NCBI GenBank assembly: GCA_024102795.1
Contig: JAGFJK010000088.1
Span: forward strand, 1-64,000
Reading direction: 5' to 3'
Source of the DNA: Pirellulaceae bacterium
GTDB taxonomy: Bacteria; Planctomycetota; Planctomycetia; Pirellulales; Pirellulaceae
DNA length: 64,000 bases
The position numbers and the translations under genes are program-made. This document shows positions 51,417-61,463 of the stretch, piece after piece (the stretch's first letter is position 1; each line of letters begins with the position of its first letter). The notes below the pieces were generated by a model. That model saw only the letters and a list, made by a program, of their open reading frames with translations. It had not been told where the DNA came from and did not search any database.

Positions 51417-51650
51417 ATGAACGAGCAGAAGATGTTGGATGGATTGGTTCGGGAATGGGAATCCAAGGGCCAGTGGGTGGATCGCGGGCGGTGGACGCGC
51501 GCCAAGAACGGCGCGCTGAAATACCTGCCGACCAAACGCGAGATCGCCGCCAAGTGCAAAATGTTCCGCGCCATCGGCGGTTGGCGCGGCGCGGCCAAGC
51601 GGGCACCGCGCGGGGGCGAGTTCTCCGTGGCGACGACGGCCGGCATCTGA
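51417..51650 (+). CDS. 77-aa basic element protein
   Basis: GAGGAG lies about 8 nt before ATG 51417. The product is basic and helical: NEQKMLDGLVREWESKGQWV, then RTKNG-like text in TRAKNGALKYLPTKREIAAK and CKMFRAIGGWRGAAKR. A decayed piece of the same gene sits at 31667-31756 in front of module 1, so it belongs to the element. It ends before the shared terminator hairpin. Function unknown; basic charge suggests nucleic acid binding. Confidence 0.7.
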   Translation: MNEQKMLDGLVREWESKGQWVDRGRWTRAKNGALKYLPTKREIAAKCKMFRAIGGWRGAAKRAPRGGEFSVATTAGI

Positions 51651-51678
51651 CGCCGTCGGTTGGCCAACACTCGCCCAC

Positions 51679-51704
51679 GAGGCCGCACACCGCGGCCTCT
51701 TCTT
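51679..51704 (+). terminator. Hairpin terminator after the 77-aa gene (copy 2)
   Basis: GAGGCCGC / GCGGCCTC with loop ACACC is followed by TTCTT, identical to the core of the hairpin at 32553-32580. Confidence 0.6.
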
Positions 51705-51799
51705 ACGGTTGGACCGTTCGTTCGACCGCGCCCGCGAACGCCCTGTGGGCCACCCGTTGGCCCACGTTGGTCGGCGCTGGAGGCCTGCGGCGGATGTGA

Positions 51800-52049
51800 G
51801 GTAACTTGGCGTTTCGCGCGGTACGTCGCCGCGCGAAAAGCGAACCGCCAGGACGCGTCAACGTCCAGGCGGCTCTCACCACAACCACCCTTTGTTAACG
51901 AAAGGGCCTGTCATGGCTAACCGCCATTCTAGCGGCGTCGCGGCGCGCTGGCGCGTCGCAATCATCCTACCCATCGAACCACCGACCGATCGATTGATCG
52001 ACCGAACCCCGTTGTTCCCATTACCGTGGCGCAATGGAGGGTGGTCATC
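51800..52049 (+). promoter_or_regulatory. Structured leader of the recombinase operon (copy 2)
   Basis: It has the same nested hairpins and the CCCTTTGTTAACGAAAGGG inverted repeat as the leader at 32702-32948, with very few base changes. The 58-codon frame beginning ATGGCTAACCGCCATTCTAG is also kept. GGAGGG lies 8 nt before TTG 52050. Confidence 0.6.
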
Positions 52050-52301
52050 TTGGACAACGCATCTCAATCGGCAGTTTCGGGTTCTGTAACGGTTCATTCA
52101 CAAGCATCGCCGGCGGCAGCACACGACGCCCTACGCCTCCACCCGTGGATCACGCAGGAGCTGTTTGTCGATTCGCGGCGGGTTTGGTCGGCGGCGTATG
52201 GGCGCGAGCTTTCCGATGAGGAAGTGATCGAAATCCTGCTCAACATCCGTCGCCTGGCCGAAGCCCTGCTGTACGCCAGCAAGAATAGGAGAGAAGCATG
52301 A
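52050..52301 (+). CDS. 83-aa protein coupled to the recombinase (module 2)
   Basis: Counterpart of 32949-33200 with the same TTG start and GGAGGG site. Conserved wording LHPWITQELFVDSRRVWSAA and YGRELSDEEVIEILLNIRRL; most differences are silent or conservative. ATGA overlap with the recombinase start. The same candidate roles apply (directionality factor or partner). Confidence 0.78.
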   Translation: MDNASQSAVSGSVTVHSQASPAAAHDALRLHPWITQELFVDSRRVWSAAYGRELSDEEVIEILLNIRRLAEALLYASKNRREA

Positions 52302-53890
52302 ACGTGGTGATTTGGGCGCGGGTCTCGTCGCGCGAACAACGAGAGGGATATTCCATCGACGCCCAGCTGCGTGCCAACCGCGAACGGGCGGAACGCGCGG
52401 GCTGGAAGGTGGTGCGCGAATTCGTGGTCGCGGAGTCGGCCAAGCGCGGCGCTGAGCGGACGGCGTTCAACGAGATGTTCTCATGGGTCAAGGCGAACGC
52501 CAAGCGCGAGAAGATCAAGGCGATCCTGAGCCACAAGCTCGACCGGGTGTGCCGCAACATGCGGGACGCGGTGCGCTTACAGGAGTTGGAAGATGCCTGC
52601 GGCGTGCAGCTCGCGTTCGTTGAAAACCAGTTCGGTCCCGGCGCGGCCGGCGCGCTCTCGTTCAACGTGATGGCCGCGGTCGCGCAGTATTACAGCGACA
52701 ACCTGCGGTCGGAAGTACTCAAGGGCATGGACGAGAAGGTTCGCCAGGGCTGGCCGACGGGGTTAGCGCCTTTCGGCTACATGAACACCAGCGACCGCGA
52801 AGCTCCGGTGCGGCCTCACCCCGAAAAGGCAAACACGGTTCGCCATATCTTCGACCTCTATTCAACCGGCAGCCACACCTTCAAGAGCCTGGCCGATCAG
52901 CTCCAGCAGGAGGGGCATACGTTCCGCAAAAGTCAGCCGCGATTCCATCGGACGGCGCTGTCGTACATCCTGAAGAACCGCTTCTACATCGGTGAGTTGC
53001 GCCGCAACGGGCAAGTTTTCGAAGGGCGATACGAACGCCTGATCGAGCGCGGCACGTTCGACGAGTGCCAGGACGTGCTCTGCGGCCGCAACCGCCGCAC
53101 CGGCAAGCCGAGACTCGCCTTCGCAGGCGGTATCTTCAAATGTGCCTATTGCGGCCATGCGATCACAGGTGAAGTCATCCGTCGCAAGCTGCGCGGCGGA
53201 GGCGTGCGCGAGCACGTTTACTATCGCTGCGCCAACAATGACCGCGGGCCAGACCATCCCAAGCTTCGTTGGAAAGCAGGTGACCTCGAACGGCTGATCA
53301 TGGACGACCTGTCGAAACTGCAGATTCCGAACGCCGACCATATCGAGTGCCTCCACGCTTCGCTGCTGGGCTCGCTCGACGATGTGTCGGCGCACCAACG
53401 GCACCAGAGCGCCATTCTGAAGAAACGCAGTTCGGAACTCGCTGGAATGCAAGATCGCCTGCTCAATGCGTACCTGGCGGGCACGGTGGATGAAGCGACG
53501 TACCAGACCAAGTCGAATGAGCTCAAAGGCGAAGCCGCACGCGTCGAGGAGGCGATGGGCGGGCTGGGCGACCTCTCGCCGGCGCGGCGCGAACTGGCCG
53601 TCGCCGTATTCGACTGGTCGCAAAGGGCGACGGATTTCTGGCAGGGTTCGACAGATGCGGCCCAACGGCGAATACTCAACGCGGTCTATTTGAACCGCAC
53701 CTTGAGCGACGTAACTCTAGTCACCACAAAGAGAAAGCCGTTCGACGCTCTCGCCGAACGGCTAACTTTGGTGAAAAGTCGGGGTGACTGGCGTTCGTTT
53801 GAACCGTTGGTCGTAGCATACGTCGATACCGTCCTGTCGCCAAGTCCCGAAGTCGTTATGGCGACGCGGGTTGTGCGGCTGTCGGCGTAG
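52298..53890 (+). CDS. Large serine recombinase (module 2)
   Basis: A 530-aa paralogue of the module 1 recombinase. The catalytic domain (S10 in WARVSSREQ), Recombinase domain and zinc ribbon (FKCAYCGHAITG ... YYRCANN) are intact and the first 150 residues are almost identical. After RKPFDALAERL the proteins diverge; here the tail is SFEPLVVAYVDTVLSPSPEV and ends at RVVRLSA, lacking the ELPPAHADSLAE segment. The stop is only 2 nt from the convergent response regulator stop, so the 3' end was probably replaced during integration or a deletion. Activity may still be possible, since the catalytic and DNA-binding cores are present. Confidence 0.92.
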   Translation: MNVVIWARVSSREQREGYSIDAQLRANRERAERAGWKVVREFVVAESAKRGAERTAFNEMFSWVKANAKREKIKAILSHKLDRVCRNMRDAVRLQELEDACGVQLAFVENQFGPGAAGALSFNVMAAVAQYYSDNLRSEVLKGMDEKVRQGWPTGLAPFGYMNTSDREAPVRPHPEKANTVRHIFDLYSTGSHTFKSLADQLQQEGHTFRKSQPRFHRTALSYILKNRFYIGELRRNGQVFEGRYERLIERGTFDECQDVLCGRNRRTGKPRLAFAGGIFKCAYCGHAITGEVIRRKLRGGGVREHVYYRCANNDRGPDHPKLRWKAGDLERLIMDDLSKLQIPNADHIECLHASLLGSLDDVSAHQRHQSAILKKRSSELAGMQDRLLNAYLAGTVDEATYQTKSNELKGEAARVEEAMGGLGDLSPARRELAVAVFDWSQRATDFWQGSTDAAQRRILNAVYLNRTLSDVTLVTTKRKPFDALAERLTLVKSRGDWRSFEPLVVAYVDTVLSPSPEVVMATRVVRLSA

Positions 53891-53892
53891 CC

Positions 53893-55047
53893 CTACCTGG
53901 GCTTCTTGTGCTTCAGGCAATAGCGGCCCGAATTCGTCGGCCCGCTGAACTCCACCTCGTCCGCCAGATCCGTCGCAATGTCACGCTTGATCGTCCGGTC
54001 CGAACAGCCCCACTCGGCCGCTAAGGCGGGGGCTCTCAATTCCGTCCCCTTGGCGAACTGCTCCCGCAGCCATTGCACTCGCGCGGCTTTGCTCTTTTCC
54101 CTCTTTGCAGAACGTCGAGCAGGGACAATACCGTCGGCATCTGTAGGGACACTTGCAGGGACAGAACCAGGGACATTTGCAGGGTCAGGATTGGGCTGAG
54201 GCGTGGCAGTTTTTCCCTGTAGCGACCTGTCCTGCGGCTGGACACTTACTAGTTCCGTGAAATGGTATCCACTGTCGCCGTGGGCGATCACGTCCTCCGG
54301 GCCGCACTCAAAGCCGGCACGAGCTAAGTGTTTTGTGATTCGGCCGCGAAGATTCCGAATGTAACCTGACATCTCGTCTACGTCGCGAGCGAGGATTTTG
54401 GCGAGGGCGCGCCCGGTGAATGACTTGAAGTTTCCGCACCCCAATCGCTCGGCGAAGGCACGAAGTGCCTTTTGATCGTCCTCGCTGGATCGCCCGCTGG
54501 TTATGTTCAAGCCGTGAAATTCGACATGGTCGTCGAAAAAGGCCATAGTGCCTCGCTCCAAATTCTTGAGCGGCGGTCGGGACACTCCACCGTTCGTGGT
54601 CGTTGCCGACCGAGCAGGCGAGCCGACTTGTACACCCAGTTTAGCGAGCAGCTCGAGAATGCACTTGTCGAGAGTCTTTCCAATCGCCTTGAACGGCTTC
54701 GAGACGTGGTCGTCGGCCCCCGATTTCATGACTTCGACGCCCAATTCCGGCCCGTCGTTTCCATGAGCCGTGATCACGATTACCCCCGGTCTTCGGCCCG
54801 CCCCTCGTTGCTTGACGATCTGCTGTAGAAGGTTCAATCCGTTCTGAATTCGGGGAAAGTTGCGACCGGCCCGAACCGGGATTTCGAGGTCGAGGAGGAC
54901 GTAGTCGTATTGGTTCTTGTCGAGCAGTGTTCGGGCAGCTTCGACGCTATCGACGCGGTCGCACCCGTGCTCAAGGGACACGAGAATATCACCTATAGCG
55001 TCAAGGATTTCCGGGTCGTCATCGACTACGAGGGCCTTATAGGTCAT
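53893..55047 (-). CDS. Response regulator with winged-helix and second HTH
   Basis: A 384-aa protein. Residues 1-120 are a receiver domain: acidic pocket D9-D10-D11, phospho-acceptor D53 in YVLLDLEIP, T93 and K117 (SKPF), all intact. The middle (about 165-260) reads like an OmpR/PhoB-type winged helix (GTMAFFDDHVEFHGLNI, DVDEMSGYIRNLRGRITKHL, AHGDSGYHFTE). A low-complexity linker of repeated VPxSVPAxVP follows. A C-terminal region (QWLREQFAKGTELRAPALAA, EWGCSDRTIKRDIA) looks like a second helix-turn-helix. It overlaps the histidine kinase gene by 4 nt. It most likely controls transcription, plausibly of this same operon. Confidence 0.9.
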   Translation of the reverse strand: MTYKALVVDDDPEILDAIGDILVSLEHGCDRVDSVEAARTLLDKNQYDYVLLDLEIPVRAGRNFPRIQNGLNLLQQIVKQRGAGRRPGVIVITAHGNDGPELGVEVMKSGADDHVSKPFKAIGKTLDKCILELLAKLGVQVGSPARSATTTNGGVSRPPLKNLERGTMAFFDDHVEFHGLNITSGRSSEDDQKALRAFAERLGCGNFKSFTGRALAKILARDVDEMSGYIRNLRGRITKHLARAGFECGPEDVIAHGDSGYHFTELVSVQPQDRSLQGKTATPQPNPDPANVPGSVPASVPTDADGIVPARRSAKREKSKAARVQWLREQFAKGTELRAPALAAEWGCSDRTIKRDIATDLADEVEFSGPTNSGRYCLKHKKPR

Positions 55048-56207
55048 TCTTCTGGTTCCTCGGGCGAGTGTGCCGGCAAGACGATAGTGACGGTGGTGCC
55101 GGCGTCTTCGGAACTCTCAATTGAAATCGAACCATCGTGGGCCGCGATATTGCGGCGCGCAATGGGAAGGCCGAAGCCGGTTCCGTAGCCCTTCTTCGTC
55201 GTTCGTCCAGGTACGAAGGCTCGTAACTCCTGGAGGTCAACCGAACTCAGGCCCACGCCGTTGTCCCGAACCGCGATGGCGATCTGACCACTCCCAGTAC
55301 ATGCAGCGTTAAGATGAACAACCCCCTGGCGCGTCGCTTCAGTTCCGATGAGGACCGACTCGTAAGCGTTCTTCAGAACATTAGCGATGGCGACGACGAT
55401 CTGATGCTTGGCGACAACGACGATGGCTCCCTCGTCCAGTGATGTCGTGGCTTTGACTCGCGTAAGGTCGAAACCCGCGGACTGGAGTGCATCACCGGCG
55501 ACGGAAACAGCATCTCGCACTATCGTCGCCAGTTTCTCTGGCGTCCGATCCGCCGCGTCGGTCTGCGCATAATCTCCCATCGCCTCAACGATTTTCTCCA
55601 GATAGGCGAGTCGGTGGGCGACCTTGTCCAACCCGTCGCACATCGTAGTTTCGTCCGGGGTGGGCTTCTTTGCTTCGGCTCGCAGGCGTGTGACGTTCGC
55701 CTTTGCAGACGTAAGCACGCCCCTCAAGTCATGAACCGTCGCCGCAACCGATGCCTCGTATAGGCGGACAGCAAGCGCGCGGGCCTTTTCGCTCACCGCA
55801 CGTCCCTGGGTTGCCCCCAGCAAATCAAATTGAGAAGTGATTTGATCCAGGCCTCGTCGTCGCCCCCCTGATTCCCCTGGGCTTTTTTTTCGCTGGTCTA
55901 CTGCTCGCTGGGCCGCATTGCGAACGTAGCCGTTGGAGTCCTGTGTGAGCCTTGCGGCGAGCGGTATGAAAGGGTCGTCTGGCAGTGCCGAGAGCAGACG
56001 CGCGATTTCTAATCGAACCTCCCACTTTGGATCTGCGCCCAGGAATTCTGCGACGCGAACCGCCAGATCCCGCCGGTGGGCGTCCGCCAAAGCAGTGCCC
56101 AAACCGGCAGCGAGGGCACGGCGCTGCGACCAGGGCATCGAGTCCCTGTCCGCCCTAAGGCCGATCAACGCCTGATCCAGGTCGTCTTGTTCGATTCGTT
56201 CCGGCAT
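55044..56207 (-). CDS. HEAT-repeat sensor histidine kinase (cytoplasmic)
   Basis: A 387-aa soluble kinase with no transmembrane helix. Residues about 30-105 form HEAT-like repeats (LAVRVAEFLGADPKWEVRLE, IARLLSALPDDPFIPLAARL, TQDSNGYVRNAAQRAV). The dimerisation helix has the phospho-acceptor H159 (AATVHDLRGVLTSA). The ATPase domain has N280 (NVLKNAYESV), DNGVG at 315-319 and GTGFGL at 342-347. The input is therefore intracellular, probably a protein or nucleic-acid signal bound by the HEAT part. It shares one base with the stop of the upstream ATPase gene (TGATG) and overlaps the response regulator by ATGA. Confidence 0.92.
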   Translation of the reverse strand: MPERIEQDDLDQALIGLRADRDSMPWSQRRALAAGLGTALADAHRRDLAVRVAEFLGADPKWEVRLEIARLLSALPDDPFIPLAARLTQDSNGYVRNAAQRAVDQRKKSPGESGGRRRGLDQITSQFDLLGATQGRAVSEKARALAVRLYEASVAATVHDLRGVLTSAKANVTRLRAEAKKPTPDETTMCDGLDKVAHRLAYLEKIVEAMGDYAQTDAADRTPEKLATIVRDAVSVAGDALQSAGFDLTRVKATTSLDEGAIVVVAKHQIVVAIANVLKNAYESVLIGTEATRQGVVHLNAACTGSGQIAIAVRDNGVGLSSVDLQELRAFVPGRTTKKGYGTGFGLPIARRNIAAHDGSISIESSEDAGTTVTIVLPAHSPEEPEE

Positions 56208-58114
56208 CAGTACTTGTACCTCTGCTGCCGGAGTTTGAATGCCTCCTCGCCGCCTTCAAGCAACGTAACGATGTGGTTGCGGCACTCATCGACGCTGCCT
56301 TCCTTGTCCACCCAGCCCTTGGAGCCGTTCGACTTAAAGACGAATACTCTGCTGGCATCCCCGAGCACGGGAATGTTCGGGTTGTGCGTTACGAAGATCA
56401 GCTGCCGCTCGCTCTTGACCTCTCGAATCCGGGTTACGACCGTTTCGTAAATGAATCCATTGTCCAAGTTGTCTTCGGGCTGATCGACGAGCAGTGGCCG
56501 GTCACTGTCCATCAGCAGAATTGGCAAGATCGACGTGCATTTCTGACCTTTCGAGATCGACATCGAATCCTTGTAGGTTTCGCCATCCTTCAGTTCAATT
56601 CGGGGCTTGTCGTCCAGGTCCACGGATTCGAGACTTAGCAGGACTTCGCGGTCGCTTAGTGAGTCGATAACCTTGCCAGCCTGGGCAGCGTTGATTCCCG
56701 CGTGGGCCATAAGCCCCTGCGAGTCGCCATTGCTGACAAGTTCTGACAGCGCCCGCGGCGGCACTGACGTTGCGATCTTTTCGGCCACAACATTGTGCTT
56801 TATTTCTGCCCCTCGAAGGGAATTGATCAACAATGATTTGTACGCGCCTATCCCTCCGAACTGTTCGAGGCTCACGCGAACCGTGGGCATTACCTTCGAG
56901 TTAATCTGTTCGACAACCGCTTGGCGAATCGCAAATCGTCGGTCACGTAGGTCGGAGAGCCGTTCCAAGAGGCTGGCGCGGTGACGACGCAGATCGTCGA
57001 GCTGCGCCGTGAGTTCGGTGAGGGTCCGCCGTCTAGCAAGAAGAACGTTACGCTCACGTTCGAGGCGGGCGCGTTCCGTTGCTTGCTCCATCACGGCATC
57101 GTGCTTTTCAACCAGCGTCCGAAATGCCAGTTCCTGTTGGTCATGTGCAGCGGCAAGTTTCGCGTTGACCTGCTCTATGTGCTGGCGAGCTTCTGCCAAT
57201 TGATCCTCAATTCGCCGCAGGGAAATGTCGACAGCGTCCCCGCAGCCACCGAAGCGCCTCGCGAACTCCGAAAGTGCGTTGCCGTTAGGGCCGGAAAGGA
57301 TGTCTTCCGTTAGGTGGGAAGCGGCCTGATCTTGCAGCCACCCACCTTGGGATCGGATGCGTTCTTCGAATTCCGCGAGCGAATCGTCAATGCCGTCGAT
57401 GGCGCGCCGTTCCCTGTCACGCAATGCTTTGGCCGCGTGGGCCTGATCAACCGCTTCCGAGTCTTCACCACCGCTGCCAGTGAACGCCTTGAGCTTTTCC
57501 TCTACGTCTGGCAGCGTGGCGACCTCCTCTCGTATGGTTTCTTGCTTGACCTCGAACGCAAGCAACTGGCTTGCATTTGCGGCGAGCTCGTGCTGCACGT
57601 CCCGCAACTCGTTTTCAATCTCGACGATGGCGTCAGGCTGAAACTTGTCGATCAGCACCAATTGGGACGGTGAACGGTCTGCGATACGTTCCACTTCGTT
57701 TTGACTGAAGATGTCCGCACGAAATACGCTGCCCGACTTCAAAGTGAGCTGCGTAGGCTGCCCATCGGCCGTTAGAACGACCGGCTCCTCGTCCCACGAA
57801 CGAGAGACGATGTACACCAGTCCGTTCTTGGTTTCGATCTCGACTTGAACTCGTCCGCCTGAGAGGTTCTGTTCGACGAGTGAATCAATTCTGCGCCACT
57901 CCTCCGGGTCATCGTCTCGCGACGGCAGGTTGTCGAATGCATATCGAATGAACTCCAGAACCGTCGTCTTGCCTGTTCCACGTCCGCCGATAAAGCAATT
58001 CAACCCGTTGGCAAAGTCCAATCGGAGACCATCGAGGAATCCACCGACAACCGAAACCGACCGGATGCGGTGTGACGTAAGTGGGGATGCAGTAGTTTGG
58101 GATGGCGTTGCCAT
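56207..58114 (-). CDS. SMC/RecF-like AAA ATPase
   Basis: A 635-aa ABC-type ATPase. Walker A GGRGTGKTT lies at 43-51 after GLNCFI; a long coiled coil occupies about 170-400 (VKQETIREEVATLPDVEEKL, RRHRASLLERLSDLRDRRFA). The C-terminal half has the signature SKGQKCTSILPILLM, Walker B with PLLVDQPEDNLDN (near 540) and the switch histidine in FVTHNPNIPVLGD. This is the layout of RecF/TrlF-type ATPases common in defence operons. It probably senses or clamps DNA ends or interacts with the Res/Mod proteins. ATG 58114 is used; the frame extends 8 codons further. It lies 40 nt after res and shares a base with the kinase start. Confidence 0.9.
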   Translation of the reverse strand: MATPSQTTASPLTSHRIRSVSVVGGFLDGLRLDFANGLNCFIGGRGTGKTTVLEFIRYAFDNLPSRDDDPEEWRRIDSLVEQNLSGGRVQVEIETKNGLVYIVSRSWDEEPVVLTADGQPTQLTLKSGSVFRADIFSQNEVERIADRSPSQLVLIDKFQPDAIVEIENELRDVQHELAANASQLLAFEVKQETIREEVATLPDVEEKLKAFTGSGGEDSEAVDQAHAAKALRDRERRAIDGIDDSLAEFEERIRSQGGWLQDQAASHLTEDILSGPNGNALSEFARRFGGCGDAVDISLRRIEDQLAEARQHIEQVNAKLAAAHDQQELAFRTLVEKHDAVMEQATERARLERERNVLLARRRTLTELTAQLDDLRRHRASLLERLSDLRDRRFAIRQAVVEQINSKVMPTVRVSLEQFGGIGAYKSLLINSLRGAEIKHNVVAEKIATSVPPRALSELVSNGDSQGLMAHAGINAAQAGKVIDSLSDREVLLSLESVDLDDKPRIELKDGETYKDSMSISKGQKCTSILPILLMDSDRPLLVDQPEDNLDNGFIYETVVTRIREVKSERQLIFVTHNPNIPVLGDASRVFVFKSNGSKGWVDKEGSVDECRNHIVTLLEGGEEAFKLRQQRYKY

Positions 58115-58154
58115 TAGTCTGGTCCTTGCCCAACGCACAACAGTGCGGCGTGCC

Positions 58155-61100
58155 TCACGTTAGGATTTTCTCCAACATCCACCGAACATAGGTGTCCTTG
58201 TCTTCCTCCTGAAAAACGACGTGTCGGCCCTGCATCGCAGCCTTCTCAATCCCCCAAAGCAACCGCATCGTGTGCGATGGCGTGTTCGACACGAGGAATG
58301 AGTGCAGCTTGACGTTGCCATCCCCCAACCGTTCTTCGATCTTCTTGATCTCAGCGTAGAACTGCACCTTCGGGTCTTCGACCCCTATGTTCCGAATACC
58401 CTTGGGGTCCACAAAGATCACGTGCTGCTTGCCGCCGACGAGGAGCCAAAGGATGAAGTCGGGGTGGAAGTTTCCGGCCTCGAAGAAGCCGACGCCGCGT
58501 CCCTTGCTCAAGTTGCGGAGCAGGTAAAGCTCCTTCCCGCCAAAAAAGCCGCCGTCGTTGTCGTGGAACGCTTTCAGGTCGTCGACGAACTGACGCTCTC
58601 CCTTGTTGAGCGGCACTGGGCTGATCTCGACGATCTTTTCCTGCAAGTACAGCAGAGGCTGGTACAGGTGCCGCCCGAACCAGATCGCCTTGAGCGTGCG
58701 GAATTCCCAAGGCTTGAATTCGCCCCGCTCGATGAGCCCCTTCAGCTCCTCGAGCTTGGCGACGATCTCTTCCTGCGACTGGTCGATGAGGATACGGTAA
58801 TACGGATCGCCCGGCGTCTCGCCCTGGCCCAGCAGGTTCGGATCGGTTTCGGCCAGATCTTGATACTCCAGATGCGGCAACTCCCATTCCCGCTTGCGGA
58901 ACGTGTAGTAGCGTTCCGTGTATTTCTTCAACAGCGCCAGCGCCAACTCTTCCCACAAACCAACTTTCTCGAACGAATCGAATGCTAACTCCTCGGGCGG
59001 AATCAGAATCTGATACCAGCTTTGGTCTGCCAGCAGCTCGCGAATGCCGGCGCACGTGAGGTTCAGGTTGTACCACCCGCGTTCCGCCTTGAACCGTTCA
59101 AGTTCGAAGTAAAGGCGGTCCTGGTTCAGAAACGCGACGTGCCCAGGGCTGAAGTGTGCCTGGTGCCGGTGTTCGTCGTCGTCACCGCCAATCACGCCCG
59201 CCGATTTGATCGCCTTGATCTTGGGATACCAATTCAAGACCACCTTGTTCTTCTGCAAGTATTCCGTTGGCCTATCCTGCGCCGGATTGGGCTTCTGGAC
59301 CGTGGGTATCGGGCCGAGCTTGCGGAAGGCGTCGCCGAACTCGGTGCTGACGCCGTTGATGGTCTTTTTGAGCCGAATCGTCTTCAGCGGCTGCGTGCCC
59401 AGGTTTTTGATAACTGGCAACAGAAACGTGATTCGTTCCTCGTTTGTCGGCAAGCCCTCGTCCTCGAGATGCTTGCGGAACTCCGCCATGTAATCGGCGC
59501 GGATGCCGAAAATGCCCAGGGTCTCCAGCGCGGTAATGTGTCGCGGGCGTTCGACGCCTTCGGGAAGCTGCGTCTTGCCACTCCGCTTAAGGCTCATGTC
59601 GAAGCCCTTTAGCCGCACGCCGCGGCCGAAGAGTTGGATAATCTGCGCACCTTCTCCCCGGCCAACGTTCATCAGCCCCATCGTGCTGACGCGCCAACTG
59701 CTCCAGCCTTCCGTGAACTTTTTAGAGCCGATCAGCATGCTTACCGTGGATTGGGGCAGATTGATCTCGTGGAACAACGAACCGGCAAACACCGGCTCGC
59801 CCGTCGCCAACCCGTGTTCCTCACACAACTTCACCAACTTGGCATCGTCCCCGACGTTGATCACTCCGAAGGGGTCGTTCTCGGCACCGATCCGCAGCGC
59901 CACTTCGCCCGTCGCCCCCTTGAGATTCTCGACGTACAACTGCCCACCGCCAGGCGCATTGAAAACTGTGGTCAGCGTCTCTTCAAAGATCTGCGTTGGA
60001 GTCAGTCCGAGCGTGTTGAGATAGGTGAACCGGCCGGCGAACAGATTTTTGCCGGTCGCCGTCACCAGCCCTTGGTTGAGGACGCGTTCGATCCGACGGA
60101 TGCTGTCCGCGCGGTTCGCAACGTACTGCGACAGAAACTTCAGAATTTCGACGATGTCCGATGCGTCGCGGCTGGCCAGCGTCTTGGTTACGCTGCCGCC
60201 GACGAAAATCCACAGAGGCTTTTCAATATTAAAGGGTCGGAACGCAGCTCCATGCTCGCGGTAAAGTCGCTGCTGCTGGAAAAACGTGAGGAGGCAGGCG
60301 ACTAGGTACGATTCCAAGTGCTGGGCCTGCGTGTCCTCGTCGAGATTCAGAATCTGGTAGTCCTTGCCGAATCCGTCGCCGTAGAAGTAACGGTACGAGT
60401 AGTTGAACAGAATGCTCTTGGCGTACAGATCGGTGAGCTTGGTGTTGCCGGCCACGGCCTGCTGAAATGTGGCCGAGTATTCGAACGAGAAGCCGTTTTC
60501 GCACAGCGCGTTGCGGGCCTTAAGCCAAGCCCCGTCTTCGCCGCCGCTGGCCCCGCGATGCCCTTCGTCTACCAGCACCAGGTTGTTGCCTTCGAACGCC
60601 TCAATGGCGACCGTCTTGTCGCCCATCTCGTCGCGCAGTCGCGTGACCTCGATGATCTCGACGGATCGGCCGGTGAATAGCCCGCGGCCGTCCTTGTTGA
60701 AGATCTCCGCGTCGATCCCCGCCGCTTCAAACTCGCGCAGGTGTTGCTGGCTCAACCCCTCATTCGGTGTGAGCAGCAAGATGCGATTGAGCTGTCGCCC
60801 CCGGTGGCCGTCGTGGTTGTCCGGGCGGGCGAGGTAGTGCTGGTACTGCAAGATGTTAGCGTGCATGAGCAGCGTTTTGCCGCTGCCGGTCGCCATCCAA
60901 AAGGCCAGTTTATTGAGTTGCGACCACGCCTCGCCGGTGGCGTCCAAGGTGGCGATGCGATCTGCCTCCGGCTTATCGGTGTTATAGGCCTCCACTTGCT
61001 CGTTCAGCGCTGCCAGTAGCGCGGCGGGGTCGTGAAAGTACCGATCCAGGTAGATTTCCGTGAAGAGCAGCGCCAGGTACTGAAAATACTTCCAGACGAT

Positions 61101-61463
61101 CGGTTCTTCGCCGCGGGTGATCCGCCGCTCGTTCAGCCGCAACGTATGCCGCACGATGTTCTGGTCGTATTCCAGCAGCAATTCGGTCGGCAACTCGGTC
61201 AGGTTGAAAAGCTGCGACGTGAGGGCATGGTGGAGGCGGTGGACGTTGTTTTCGTCCAGCCCCTCCAGCGCCTCGTTCTTGAGGTGCTCCGCCAACTTCT
61301 CGAGCCGGTCCACGTTGAATAACGATAACATCCACTGGTTGAGCACCAGTTTGTAAGGAAACGGGATCTGCGGCCGGTTGTTGGCGCGGCGGCGGGGTGC
61401 GGCGGCGGACGTGGCTCCGCTCGCCGCTGCGGCCGTCGTGCGACGGATGCCTTTCTTGGCCAT
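58155..61463 (-). CDS. res: Type III restriction enzyme Res-like helicase-nuclease
   Basis: A 1102-aa SF2 restriction subunit. After a basic Ala-rich front, motif I is ATGSGKT (191-197), motif II DEGH (299-302), then [10 protein letters not shown], and the motif V-VI region [20 protein letters not shown] followed by [12 protein letters not shown]. Near the C-terminus [10 protein letters not shown] (about 1000) and [11 protein letters not shown] (about 1016) make a PD-(D/E)xK nuclease site. It would cleave DNA after translocation, together with the methyltransferase encoded upstream. Its ATG shares one base with the mod stop (TAATG), so the two subunits are coupled. All catalytic motifs look intact. 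Confidence 0.92.
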   Translation of the reverse strand: MAKKGIRRTTAAAASGATSAAAPRRRANNRPQIPFPYKLVLNQWMLSLFNVDRLEKLAEHLKNEALEGLDENNVHRLHHALTSQLFNLTELPTELLLEYDQNIVRHTLRLNERRITRGEEPIVWKYFQYLALLFTEIYLDRYFHDPAALLAALNEQVEAYNTDKPEADRIATLDATGEAWSQLNKLAFWMATGSGKTLLMHANILQYQHYLARPDNHDGHRGRQLNRILLLTPNEGLSQQHLREFEAAGIDAEIFNKDGRGLFTGRSVEIIEVTRLRDEMGDKTVAIEAFEGNNLVLVDEGHRGASGGEDGAWLKARNALCENGFSFEYSATFQQAVAGNTKLTDLYAKSILFNYSYRYFYGDGFGKDYQILNLDEDTQAQHLESYLVACLLTFFQQQRLYREHGAAFRPFNIEKPLWIFVGGSVTKTLASRDASDIVEILKFLSQYVANRADSIRRIERVLNQGLVTATGKNLFAGRFTYLNTLGLTPTQIFEETLTTVFNAPGGGQLYVENLKGATGEVALRIGAENDPFGVINVGDDAKLVKLCEEHGLATGEPVFAGSLFHEINLPQSTVSMLIGSKKFTEGWSSWRVSTMGLMNVGRGEGAQIIQLFGRGVRLKGFDMSLKRSGKTQLPEGVERPRHITALETLGIFGIRADYMAEFRKHLEDEGLPTNEERITFLLPVIKNLGTQPLKTIRLKKTINGVSTEFGDAFRKLGPIPTVQKPNPAQDRPTEYLQKNKVVLNWYPKIKAIKSAGVIGGDDDEHRHQAHFSPGHVAFLNQDRLYFELERFKAERGWYNLNLTCAGIRELLADQSWYQILIPPEELAFDSFEKVGLWEELALALLKKYTERYYTFRKREWELPHLEYQDLAETDPNLLGQGETPGDPYYRILIDQSQEEIVAKLEELKGLIERGEFKPWEFRTLKAIWFGRHLYQPLLYLQEKIVEISPVPLNKGERQFVDDLKAFHDNDGGFFGGKELYLLRNLSKGRGVGFFEAGNFHPDFILWLLVGGKQHVIFVDPKGIRNIGVEDPKVQFYAEIKKIEERLGDGNVKLHSFLVSNTPSHTMRLLWGIEKAAMQGRHVVFQEEDKDTYVRWMLEKILT

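Larger units (their letters stand above)
51677..53766 (+). repeat. Recombinase module, copy 2
   Basis: This is the counterpart of 32553-34665: terminator hairpin, leader with CTTGGCG and TTCGCGCGG stems, CCCTTTGTTAACGAAAGGG operator-like repeat (51888-51906), small gene and recombinase. It lacks the IS21 end present in copy 1. Confidence 0.85.
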
